Shown: positions 22,765 through 32,654 of the stretch, in pieces
Position numbering within the stretch: position 1 is the first letter of the stretch
Layout of the letters: each line of letters starts with the position of its first letter
Position numbers and translations under genes: made by a program
DNA from: Flaccisagitta enflata
Lineage: Eukaryota > Chaetognatha > Sagittoidea > Aphragmophora
Reading direction: 5' to 3'
DNA length: 64,000 nucleotides
Assembly: GCA_965153355.1 (NCBI GenBank)
Contig: OZ231127.1
Span: forward strand, 44,764,001 to 44,828,000
Notes under the pieces: generated by a model
The model's database searches: none
What the model was told of the DNA's origin: nothing
What the model saw: the letters and a program-made list of their open reading frames with translations, nothing else

Positions 22765-25201
22765 AAGGGAGTACGAGAATTGGATTTGACTGACATTTCT
22801 TATGGGACTGCTTAGTGTGATGGATAAACATGTGAGTAGGCCTAAGATATGATAGAAAAAACTGAGTTGAGCTCATTTGGTTGAAAAATACCCCCCGAAC
22901 AGGCTAAAAAACTGAATTTCGACCATTTTTTTGCTTTTTTTCGCATTTATGGTAATCCTGAACCTCTAGTGTATACAATTGTAATAAAACATTCAAAAAT
23001 AGATGGAGATAACCAATGCATGACTTCTCTCAAGGCCCTGGAGATGAAAGACAGTCTACTTGCATATCTTTTGTAGGATACCAAATGTCAAAATGAAGTG
23101 GCTAGGCTTTTGCGTTCCTTGTTGCTTTCTCCTGTGGTTTAATATGAATGGACAATTGAATTTCTAGTTGGCTGTCATCTCATGGAACCCTTTTTGGGCA
23201 TCATGATGGACCCTCCAAGGCCCGATCATTTACAACTTTGATCAATCTTTCAAAATCTGTACAAACAGATGATGGAAGCCATCCCAGTTTAAAAGTTCAG
23301 TTCAGTTGAGAGGCATACTCTCCCTGCTTTTTGCAATGGATTTAGTAGGGAGTACAAAAAGGAGTGGATGGAATCATTCAAAAACCATCTTCAGCAGTAT
23401 GATGTCTCAAAGCTGGAGGTTGCCATGAGGGCTATAAAGCAGGGGAAAATTACTTTGGGCACATGTCTGAACAGCTCAGAAGTAAAGGAGGTTCAGTGAC
23501 AGACTTGTGCTCAAGTCAAGTTTGGATCTAACATTTGGAAAGGATGCTGCAGACATGTTGAAAGATAAAGAGCTGAAGTTAAAGCAACATGAAATCATCC
23601 AAATTGAGGCAGACTGGTCAAGATCTCAAAAGGATATTATGAAGTCCAAACTATCAGTGACAGATGCTGAGGCAGACATCTAGGCAAGGGAACAATCTAG
23701 ATTCAAGCTTATTGCTCTTTGCAAGGAAAATGGGGATTAACACAAGTACCATCCACTATTTTCATCTCAGGCTGATAGGATCAAGAAATTGAGTGAGCAA
23801 GATCAACTTTCCATCCTTCGCAAGGAGGTCAAGTTGAAAAAAGTCATGTTCTCTGAGATGCCTAGTGACTTTGTTTATTTCTAGCAATACAACATCACTG
23901 CCAAGCAAATTTATGAGAATCTGCTTGCTTTATACACAACTGATCCAAAAAATCAAGATGTTGTGACAGAGGATGTCTATATTACCTCTGAATCTGCAGG
24001 TATTCAGGCAGCAAACAAGCCAGCGAAGAGGTCAAAAACCCCCGCTGAGGTACCCCAAAGAGAGTTTATCTGGCCAGTAGAGGAAGAGGAATTTGTCATC
24101 ACATAACAAGAAGATAACAGGAACCTTGGAACTGTGCAATCCTACAACCAGGAGGAAAACAGTATTTTAGTACAGGCACTCTCTACTCTTAAAACAAAGG
24201 CAAAAGATGATAAGGGGAAAACATATTTGCTTTTCTCAAATGAAGAAGTTGCAGATGGCTTCAAAAGAAAACATAATTTTGAGATCAAGCCTTCAGTCAT
24301 AGTGACTAAAAATGTGAAGAGAAAAGATTTGGTCATTGCACTGCTGAATCATGAGATCATAGAGGCCCTTTAGGGACAGCTGATGGGCTCAAATGAATCT
24401 GAATAAAGCTGATGAGATATCATACATCTCCCTGTAGACTTTAGGGACAAAGTCATGAAGTCATAGTTCAAGAGCAACTAAACCTTGAGCATGGAACTCG
24501 AAACTTGATGCTATGGAAACTTTTTGTGAGCAAGTTTCTTTTTATGGGGGGAAGGGGCAAATCTCTAAAATTAAGACCTGAATGGCTTGAAACATTTGAA
24601 AGTGAGAAGATTTTTTATTAAGCCTTCCCTGTGTTTTACCTGCACCAATCATTTCCTAACATTTACTCGTAAAACTAGTTTGCTACTTTCCCCGTGTTTT
24701 ACCCCCACCAAAGAATCATTTCCTTGTGTTTGCTTGTGAAATTTTATTAATGAAGCTCTTAATTCATTTAGGAAGTAATTGAATATCAAATTTAGCTGAT
24801 GTAGGTGTCAGTTTATTTATCGGTTAGAATGCCCACTTCCAATTGATAAAGAATTAATTGTATAAATGATCATTTTTTATCAATTTTTCAACATTTTTAA
24901 AGATTTTTCATGAAGAAAAAGATTCAAGGCATAAGAAGCAATTTTTTCCACTTCAGTACTAGTAATCAAGTGTGTATGCCAGTGTTTTTTCAGCTAGATA
25001 TATCATTTGATCCTAAATTTAAACAAAAAAACGCAGAAAAAGCAAGAATTTACTATCTTTTTTGTTTTTTGGCCTGTTCGGGGGGTTTTCTTTGAGAGAG
25101 GGCCCCAAAATTGATGGATTACCTCATATTTTGGGCCTACTAAACCAAAAATCAATCACACTGTCCAATCCGTTTCGATGAGTTATTCTCGTACTCCCTT
25201 A
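22764..25201. mobile_element. 2.4-kb DNA transposon relic with TA flanks
   Basis: Both ends read TAAGGGAGTACGAGAAT inward, a perfect 15-bp inverted repeat bounded by TA. Imperfect inverted similarity continues for about 120 bp, including taccccccgaacaggc / gcctgttcggggggt and agtaggcc...atatga. The interior holds a decayed coding frame (next entry). A TA duplication fits Tc1/mariner-like or related cut-and-paste elements, but I recognise no transposase catalytic motif, so the superfamily is open. Confidence 0.75.
23240..24412 (+). pseudogene. Decayed transposon protein of unknown family, broken only by TAA/TAG
   Basis: About 390 codons of protein-like frame: REYKKEWMESFKNHLQQYDV, then after one frameshift near 23485 KDAADMLKDKELKLKQHEI, SEQDQLSILRKEVKLKK, QEENSILVQALSTLKTKAKD. 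In-frame stops are TAA 23290, TAG 23681, TAA 23738, TAG 23882, TAA 24104, TAG 24371 and TAA 24404. The first TGA in the second frame is at 24410. Charged, coiled-coil-like segments predominate. I do not recognise the family. It is probably the product of the surrounding TA-flanked element. See the findings for the stop-codon bias. Confidence 0.55.
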
Positions 25202-26790
25202 TCTCTGTTTTCTGAATCAAAGATTTCTTTCTCTTTTATTTTGATCCCTTTTAAAAACGAGGTCACCAGAGGTCAGCACTCGTCATAATTTTGGTCGCTC
25301 AAATTTTTGAAAAACAGTTGTTCATTTGTTGCTCAAACTTGTGAAGACGATTTTTCACTTCTGCGAGTCTCTTGCCGAGTGGATTGGGTGGGGATAATTG
25401 AGGGGAGGGGGGGGGGTGAGACTTTGAAGGGGGGGGGGGGAAGGGAAGGAAGAGACAGACTTGTTTCGTCGATCTTGGATCTGGAACCAATGTCTTGATG
25501 AGCTGCACTCCACTACGCATAACGAGTATTCCCATGGTGATTCATACATGATTTTCTTTTGGTGGAAGGCACGACGCAGAAAGTAGGGACTTATGGTAAC
25601 CCGTTTTCTTTAGAAAAGCGATCTGTAACCACAGGTCACTTGCAGGTCACTTTATGACAGGTTTGTAGAAAAGGAGCCCGCAACCTCGGAGCCTTATGGG
25701 TCACTTCTTTTCCGGTAAAAAGAGTATAGAACGGAGCCTTCAACGGGTTCCTTTAACTAGTAGACATTGAGCAAGTGACCTGCAAAGGGCTCTGTCCTGT
25801 ACTCTAACTTTTTTCAAGAAGAAAAGTGACCTGCAAAACTCCGCCAGGCTCTGTTAGGGACCTGTTATCTTGCAGGTCGCTTTTGAGATAAAAACAGGTC
25901 ACTTATACCAAAAAACCGGTCACTTCTACAAAGGGGAACCCGTTCTTATTTCCTATACGCAATACTACGCATTCTGTGTCGTGAAAGGCAGGGGAAGGGC
26001 TCCAGAGGGATGACAGGCTTTGAATGAGCTATGCGAGGCTATGAAATAGAATCCCTACCATCAGAAATTTTCCATCAGCCCTCGCAAGCTCCGCATCAGG
26101 TTATCAGTTAACTCACGGAGAACTATTCTCAGACATTGTCCCCTTAGGGGGTTCTGCTCTAAAAGAAAACAAGTCATACCATACAGGGGCAGAGCATCAG
26201 AATCATATAAAGATTAAAGCGAAACATGTTTTCGCTAGTTGATATTCTGAAATCATTCCTAAGTGCTAAGTAGCAAAAAATGAATCTATTTTACATGTTG
26301 TTGCTAATGGACCATTATTCTTTCTTCAGAAAAAAATCGAATCAAACAAAAATCTGTTTGTTCAGAGACAATAGAAGACTTATTTATTACTTGAGCTTAG
26401 AAAATCGGAAGAACGATATACATCTTGAATTGATCACATTAGGAAATGATATTGATAGATACAAAAATTCTCAAAATTTTTAGTCATCAAATAGAATTTC
26501 TGCGCGAATCAGATATCTGCGTTTTCATGTTTATAAAGCGATGCAAAATAGTGAGCCACTGTAAATCTAGATCTGAATATCCAAGCGTCATTCGGCCATG
26601 GCTAAAAATTTGCAAAGCATAGTAAAAATATTCTGTACTTTGTCTTTGACTTAACTGTTATAATTTGCCATACATCACATCTGAAACGAAACGTGGCCCT
26701 ACTAACTAAGAAATAAATATACGGACAGCTAGAGAATTTTCTTTAGCTGGGCTGATCTGGCTCATAGTGAAGCTAGAGAAAATTGGCATG
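25202..26790. other. Intergenic, with G-rich runs and AGGTCA-type motifs
   Basis: Long G runs are at 25395-25445. Between 25630 and 25935 the motif AGGTCA(ctt) or its reverse complement AAGTGACCTGCA occurs about eight times. Direct repeats AGGTCA-N4-AGGTCA (25260-25275) and AGGTCA-N5-AGGTCA (25633-25649) are visible. I see no convincing exon. Confidence 0.4.
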
Positions 26791-26796
26791 ATTTTT

Positions 26797-26930
26797 TAAT
26801 TTTTTGATTTTTTGATTTTTAGATTTTAGATTTTAGATTTTAGATTTTAGATTTTAGATTTTAGATTTTAGATTTTAGATTTTAGATTTTAGATTTTAGA
26901 TTTTAGATTATTGATTTTTGATTTTTGATT
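26797..26930. repeat. (ATTTTAG)n heptamer array
   Basis: About 16 copies of the 7-bp unit ATTTTAG, flanked by gatttttt variants. Confidence 0.95.
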
Positions 26931-27144
26931 TTTGATTCTTGGTTTTTGTTTTTGGATTTTGAGTTTTTTTTCCCAGTTAGACAAGATTTAGTGGAAGTAT
27001 CTCAATAACTTTGGCTGATAAGGTTTCGATTTTATTTTACTGGGCCAATTAGTAGTATGCTTTTTATGATTCTCTTTGCAGACTACAGCTGAAAATAAAC
27101 AAGACATTTGTTACCAATTGTAAGGACATTGACTACAGAGGAAA

Positions 27145-28236
27145 ATGAATGATTCATCTGTTACCAAAATGAAAGACTTTTTGTCATCTTTGCTTGGAGA
27201 AATCGGAGTTGAGCTCGCAGAGATGATACAAGAAATAGTTGACAAAGAGGAATCAGATTATAAAACTTTTGACAAAACCACTGAATTCCAAAAAAGTCAA
27301 GCTTTTACCCTCATATTATGCTGCATGGGCATCACTTTTGGTATTTTCATTTTCATTTTGTGCGATGGATTAATCAGATTCATTTATCTGATGAAATGCA
27401 TGATGTTGATTATTCCATCTATCGTGGCATGCTTTTTTCATTGGAATATCGCCCTTCAACAAGGAGAAAATATGTTTAATGTCATAAAAAGTGAAGCCAA
27501 AACAAACATTACCAAACCGATGTCAACTGATGATACCAACTTGGCAACTGAAAAAAATTCTCACATCGAAATATGGAATTTTATGATATCTGTATTTCCT
27601 GTCCTGGATGAGATACTGAGTCTCACTTACATCCATGAATTATACATAATAGTGTCATCTCTGAGGGTGAAAAAACAGAATAGTAAGAAATGGATTCTTA
27701 AAGTTGGCCTCGGCTTTTTAGTCAGTGTTACATCATCGGGACTTCAAATTTTGACGGTATTCATACATTCTTATTCATGGCGGATGGTAGTTATATCCAT
27801 TACACCCTTGCATTCCCTCATCAGTCTTGGAGTCACAGTTGGAACTTGTTATTTTGGTTGGGCCACTATCTCTATTCTAACTGAAAATCATAACTTTCAA
27901 AAGCAGCACTCTTCTACTTCTGTCTTTAAGACAAGTTATGCAGTAGCTCTCATCATAACTAACATAGTGTTTCAATATATGAAACTATCAACCAGAACAG
28001 CATTAACAGTCGTCCAAGTTTTTAACACAAAAAATTTGGAATGCACCTATCATTTTATAGATTTTGAAAATCTGATGGATTTGTTGCTTTTTATGCACAA
28101 GTGCCTTAAATACACCCAATTTAGTTGGAAAGACGCAATCATTGATATTATTGACAAGCCAATCTGGAGTGTTTTAGAGTTTGTTTGCGTGCTTCTGATT
28201 ATTGGTGTGAAAAAAGTATTATCCCATCCGCGCTGA
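27145..28236 (+). CDS. Orphan multi-pass (about seven-helix) membrane protein, single exon
   Basis: 363 codons from ATG 27145 to TGA, with an in-frame TGA upstream of the start. Hydrophobic segments lie at about residues 53-82, 84-105, 145-172, 186-208, 213-243, 262-284 and 340-358. This is consistent with seven membrane helices. The N-terminal 50 residues are soluble and acidic (EMIQEIVDKEESDY), and residues 110-140 form a polar loop with a possible glycosylation site (NIT). No GPCR signature (DRY, NPxxY) is obvious and I do not recognise the family. A good acceptor (tgattctctttgcag, ending about 27081) suggests a 5'-UTR intron. Intact frame and composition argue that it is a live gene, though it is surrounded by repeats. 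Confidence 0.7.
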   Translation: MNDSSVTKMKDFLSSLLGEIGVELAEMIQEIVDKEESDYKTFDKTTEFQKSQAFTLILCCMGITFGIFIFILCDGLIRFIYLMKCMMLIIPSIVACFFHWNIALQQGENMFNVIKSEAKTNITKPMSTDDTNLATEKNSHIEIWNFMISVFPVLDEILSLTYIHELYIIVSSLRVKKQNSKKWILKVGLGFLVSVTSSGLQILTVFIHSYSWRMVVISITPLHSLISLGVTVGTCYFGWATISILTENHNFQKQHSSTSVFKTSYAVALIITNIVFQYMKLSTRTALTVVQVFNTKNLECTYHFIDFENLMDLLLFMHKCLKYTQFSWKDAIIDIIDKPIWSVLEFVCVLLIIGVKKVLSHPR

Positions 28237-28252
28237 TATCCGCGCGGATATC
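28235..28252. repeat. 18-bp perfect palindrome at the stop codon
   Basis: GATATCCGCGCGGATATC reads the same on both strands and begins at the second base of the TGA stop of the membrane-protein gene. It is CpG-rich in otherwise AT-rich DNA. Confidence 0.9.
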
Positions 28253-28421
28253 TTTATCCTTTCATCAAAATTTTTTTTTCTTTTGGAAGGAGGGGCATAT
28301 AAGTTAGGCAACCTTTGATTCCACACGGGGCAAAATGTCTGAATGTCTGAATGATGTACGTTCCCCCCAACCAAGCCCGCCAAATAAGTTCTCTTTTGTC
28401 TTGTAATTGCTTCACATCTTT

Positions 28422-29146
28422 ATTCACGTGCTACGCAACTCTATACCTCGCTTTGTCCGTCCATCGGTCGGTCGGTCGGTCAGTTTGTTGGTTGTTCGGT
28501 TGGTCCCCATTTTACTTTATTAGCGTTTTTTGGGCAGCGGCCCCGAAGGGGACAAAGTCCTGTAGAACACATGGGGACTTTTGTTGGTCCGTTTGTTAGT
28601 TCGTCCCCCTCAGGCCTTCTTAGGCCTGAAATCTGCCCTGTCAGACCTGAAATCTGCCCTCTCAGGCCTGAAATCTGTCCTCTCAGGCCTTGAATCTGCC
28701 CTCTCAGGCCTGAAATCTGCCCTCTCAGGCCTGAAATCCGCCCTAGTAAGCCTTGAATCTGTAAGGGCCCTGACATATTCAAGGCCTGAGAGGGCAGATT
28801 CCAGGCCTGAGAGGGTAGATTTCAGGCCTGAGAGGGCAGATTCAAGGCCTGAGAGGGCCTGGGGGAAAAGGGCGGACGGTAGGACGGACGAACGGATGAA
28901 CAAAAGTCCCCATGTGTTCTACAGGACTTCGTCCCCTTCAGGGCTGCTGCCCTGCTTCCTCTTACTCCAAATTCACAATCATGCAAAGCAGGGCAACGGG
29001 TATCGCTGACCACATATTGGGCGACCTGTTAGCATTTTGAGGTCACTGCTCCTGCTCAAACACCCCAGTGACATTCTCTATCACTGCCACTGCCCACTGC
29101 TCACTGCCACTGCCCACTGCCTACTAGGGTAGCCGTGTATCTGGCC
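28422..29146 (-). mobile_element. Family A element split by a family B insertion
   Basis: Minus-strand family A: right end at 28422 (acgcaactctatacctcgc, then a ccgtccatcggtcggtcgg core), left part at 29027-29146 (ttgaggtcactgctcctgct...agggtagccgtgtatctgg). The family B element 28527-29026 separates them. Confidence 0.75.
28527..29026 (+). mobile_element. Family B foldback element, about 500 bp, nested in family A
   Basis: Starts ttttttgggcagcggccccg-aagggg, then acaaagtcctgtagaacaca. This block is inverted at 28903-28965 (tgtgttctacaggacttcgt, then cagggctgctgccctgc). Between them about seven 21-bp units (aggcctgaaatctgccctctc) run forward and about four run inverted, so the whole folds back on itself. 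It ends gggcaacgggtatcgctgac. Confidence 0.85.
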
Positions 29147-29290
29147 TTTTTAGTCGCGGACACGCCGTGCCGTGTCAGTCGGTAGGTTGGAAGGTCGGTA
29201 GGTCCGTCACATTTTTGAAATCCGAGCGGATTTTGCACCGCTCCTATCAAACAGTCCGGGACTGGATTGCCGTGTATCCGGCCTTGTTTT
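29147..29290 (-). mobile_element. Family A element, GGAC class
   Basis: On the plus strand it opens tttttagtcgcggacacgcc, then a ggtaggttggaaggtcgg core, and closes agtccgggactgg and ttgccgtgtatccggccttg. Left AGTCCCGGAC (minus sense) pairs with right GTCCGCGACT with one mismatch. Confidence 0.8.
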
Positions 29291-29448
29291 CTGACGAAGG
29301 ACATATTTACAGGGACGGTGTAATGGAAATGGTCACATTTCTGCGGGGAAGACGAGATTTGAAATTGAACATATTTTTAGTCACGCTCTGGCCTTGTTTC
29401 AGAGACATTTTGACAATAAAACAAAAATAAAAACAAAAATAAGGACAA

Positions 29449-29450
<2 letters not shown>

Positions 29451-29479
<29 letters not shown>
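29451..29479. repeat. A-rich homopolymer run
   Basis: About 29 consecutive A residues between two oppositely oriented family A copies. Confidence 0.9.
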
Positions 29480-29483
<4 letters not shown>

Positions 29484-29528
29484 GATTACAAAAACAAAAA
29501 TACCAAGCGTCAAACATGGCACTAATGA

Positions 29529-29679
29529 AACAAGGCCGGATACACGGCAGGACAGTCGCGGACAATTGGGCAGGAGCGGAAATGCAAAAAACACTCGCGA
29601 TTCAAAAATGTTATGGACCGACGGACCGACAGACCGACCGACACGGCAAGGTGTAGAGTCGCGTGTCCGCGATTAAAAA
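29529..29679 (+). mobile_element. Family A element, GGAC class
   Basis: acaaggccggatacacggc, AGTCGCGGAC, attgggcaggagcgg, a gaccgacggaccgacag core, ggtgtagagtcgcgt, GTCCGCGAtTAAAA. It is a compact 150-bp copy with both ends. Confidence 0.85.
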
Positions 29680-29727
29680 TTACTTTCCGGAATGATCAAG
29701 ATGCAGGCGTGCATAAAGTTGAGCATT

Positions 29728-29753
29728 CCCCCCCCCCCCGTGGGGGGGGGGGG
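29728..29753. repeat. C12-GT-G12 palindrome
   Basis: Twelve C, then GT, then twelve G, flanked by tt and aa. It can form a hairpin, or G4/i-motif structures. Confidence 0.85.
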
Positions 29754-29920
29754 AAATCAATAGGTTTGGAGATGGGGAAAAAAATCAAAAGCTTGAAAAA
29801 AAAAGAAAAAACATGATTTTAGGAGATTTAACACTTTTTGTAGTATCAAAAGGTAAAAATTGATCACTACAACATAATTAAACACTATTTAAACCTATAA
29901 TTATACTGTTTTATTGCCTT

Positions 29921-30130
29921 GTGGAGAAGAAAGTCATAGATATTGTAATGCGACGCAATGCGTATGAGCAAATTTTAATGAAGATGCTTTATGCTACGTG
30001 TATTTCCCATTTAATGTATGCTTCTGATGTTATTCAATATTCTGTCAATCGAATTCACTCAATGACTGTTGCACTAAACGATTGTATACGACATGATCGA
30101 AGCTTGGGAAACGTATGCCATTCACGATTT
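29921..30130 (+). pseudogene. Possible non-LTR reverse transcriptase C-terminal fragment
   Basis: The frame ILMKMLYATCISHLMYASDV followed by ALNDCIRHD resembles the post-RT region of LINEs (L..LY.TC..p.L.Ygsdv...l..a.n.c.R). It is short, lacks a start and has no preserved RT motifs, so the match is tentative. Confidence 0.35.
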
Positions 30131-30747
30131 GAACATTTTATAAATTGAAATTTGACTTTTTCTAGTTATTATATATGATAATACAAGTAATTAAGCGAAA
30201 AAACTGATACGAATTTGTATCCCCAAAAAAATTTATGGACGTTTTTAAAAAAGGCATCTTTATCGCAATCACGATAATTTTTTTCTCTTTTTGGTTGTGG
30301 AGCCTCGACTTAGTAACAAGCTGTGTCCGGAGGTCCGTTCAATTCTTCATTTATTCATTCATTAATTCGTTCCTTCATTCATTCACACGTTCATTGATTC
30401 ATTCATTAATTTATTCATCAATTCATTCATTTCCAAATTTTCAATCAGCAATGAGCAAATTTGAGCTTTTATTAGCCACAACTTGGCCATGTTTACAAAC
30501 AAATTCTGGTTACTAGCGTGTGTCACGGGATTGAGCAAAATCATGTTTCATATGTATTGCCAACAGAGATTAGGTATCGAGATCCGGCAATCCGTGTAAC
30601 GGATAGGATATATGGGATAACGGATAACGGATAAATCACCATGAAAACCGATTGTTCCTCTTCCTCCTCCTCCTCTTTCTCCTCCTTCTCTTTTGTTCTT
30701 CCAAGATTCTTTGTTTCTTTAAGTCGATCTTATACCGCTTTTGGTGT

Positions 30748-30808
<61 letters not shown>

Positions 30809-31505
30809 TAATCTCTTGCTCTTAACAGTGTTTAGGCCAAAGTATGAAAGGTGGAGCAATATCCATCTCTCTAGCCTAACTGAAATGCTTAGAAGAGGGC
30901 CTAGTATAGTAAGTATAGTAACTATAGAAAGTATAGTAAGAATAGTAAGTATAGTAAGTATAGTAAGTATAGTAAGTATAGTAAGTATAGTAAGTATAGT
31001 AAGTAGTATAGTATGGTAAGTACAGTAAGTATAGTAAGTATAGTGGTAATGTTGTCCATCTTTCATAACGAGGATTTCCATGAGTCAAATGCAATGAAAC
31101 TTTTACAAAATCTATTCCTTCTACTTAGATAATGTGTAACCTTATATAAATAACGTCCAGTTATTTAGGGATAACGACCTTAGCATAAAATGGCGGATTT
31201 TTACCATATAACGACCTCATAACGGCCGACCACTGACGCTCAGTAACGCTAATCTCTGATTGCCAAATGCCAATATACAAATAATTGGGACAGAAAGTTG
31301 CAGAAGTCCTGTCAAAAGTTGCGGAAGTCCTGTCAAACGAGCCGTCACACAATTACAACCTTCAATTCGATCGGGAACCATCGTTAGGGTTTGGTTGAAT
31401 TTTGTATTGAATTAGCATAAGAATCAATATTTTCATTATGCAAATTTTGCCTCCTCCATAGATTTCTATGGGAATTTCATGGTCACCCTAACGACGCTGT
31501 GATAA
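30131..31505. repeat. Gene-free stretch with TTCA, CT and AGTAT-type repeats
   Basis: (TTCA)n-like at 30345-30435; TCC/CTT-rich at 30655-30690; (CT)n at 30749-30810; a (AGTATAGTA)n array at about 30903-31045. ORFs across these are low-complexity. Nothing else is recognised. Confidence 0.7.
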
Positions 31506-31509
31506 AATG

Positions 31510-31510
<1 letters not shown>

Positions 31511-31600
<90 letters not shown>

Positions 31601-31610
31601 TGTGTGTGAG
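31511..31610. repeat. (TG)n microsatellite
   Basis: About 50 TG dinucleotides with one TTTG interruption. Confidence 0.95.
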
Positions 31611-31854
31611 GCAGTTCCTGTTGTTATCAAATTTGAATGCTTTCAGTCAAGGAAACATCAGATAACTTTGCTCCGTTAGGTCGAAGATTTTGGTTGTAAT
31701 TACGTGCCGCTGGGAGGGTTAGAATAACATCATAATAATTAATATGTCTCCTCAAATTTGTTTGTCTGAAGTTTGAACCGGCAGAGGAAACGTGAAGGAT
31801 TGTCCTTGACTGTCTTAGGGGGCGTTTCTAGTCAGAGACAATCGCGTTTTGAAC

Positions 31855-32045
31855 GGGCCACTCGGTCGCTTGCTTCATTCGTTTGCTCACACTGCTCACT
31901 CCGCTCACTCACTACAAAGCACTTCGCTTTGCTACGCTCGCTTTGCTCGCTCGCTCGCTTTGCTCGCTCGCTTGCTCCATTTTTGGGCTTGCTCGCTCCG
32001 TTTTTGGGCTTGCTCACTCACTTTGCTCACTCCCTCGTGGGACAG
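31855..32045. repeat. GCTCGCTTTGCTCGC-type minisatellite
   Basis: Irregular repeats of gctcgctc, cactttgctc and ccatttttgggcttgctc. ORFs open in several frames reflect the repeat. Confidence 0.7.
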
Positions 32046-32224
32046 TGAAATTCATGAGTATGTGTTCATGCTGTAAATGCATTAAATGGGAGCAAACGCA
32101 TTTTTCATCTTCAGTAGCAACACGCCCTTGTTGTCAAATTTTTTGATGTTGAAGAAGAAAATCAAGCTATTGCCCTTGAACTGGAATCGGTCAACGGACG
32201 ATGCTTGTCACTTCCCAAGATTTG

Positions 32225-32520
32225 CGCCTCGTGCCTAGGATATCAGCCTTGGCGCTGGGATTCATGCCTCAAGGTTGAGCTTTGGACCTAGAGACAAACA
32301 TTTCAGCCTTGAGGCGCATATTTGTGCTTTGAGGCTGGGATTGGAGCCTTGGGGCTGGGATTGGAGCCTTGGGGCTGGGATTTGACCTTCGAGGCTGGAA
32401 TTTGAGCCTTGAGGCTGGAATTAGGGCATCAAAGCGGGTGGACGTACGGTGTGGGAGCTTTGGCTATTCTTACTCGCACTTTCACAATCATGGGTCATCG
32501 GTTCATTCGGGGCCGCTGAT
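32225..32520 (-). mobile_element. Family B partial, GAGGCTGGGATTTGAGCCTT array
   Basis: About nine units near 20 bp (ttggagccttggggctggga) followed by gggtggacg and a ggtcatcggttcattcgggg-ccgct end. It is separated from the next copy by a (GAAAAACA)-type tract (32521-32655). Confidence 0.65.
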
Positions 32521-32654
32521 AAAAAAGGAAAAAAAGGGAAAAACAGAAGAAACAAAAAAAACAGAAAAACAGAAAAACAGAAAAACAGAGAAAGAGAAAA
32601 AGAGAAAAAGAGAAAAAGAGATAAAGAGAAAAAGAGAAAAACAGAAAAACAGAA

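Noticed and set aside
22251-22815. Several 150-180 codon ORFs rich in Ser/Leu/Phe or Arg/Glu/Lys
   Set aside because: Translations of CT, TTTC and TTCC microsatellites. The same applies to ORFs at 34257-34620, 36065-36544, 38013-38554, 41958-42759, 57725-57979, 60160-60702, 60952-61432 and 63422-63754.
25299-25535. Minus-strand 78-codon ORF as a gene
   Set aside because: Its centre is a Pro-rich translation of G/C runs. No splice sites or known motif support it, although KRLAEVKNRLHKFEQQMNN looks helix-like.
26797-26930. Heptamer array as a telomere-like sequence
   Set aside because: The unit ATTTTAG does not match a known telomere repeat, and the array is interstitial and short.
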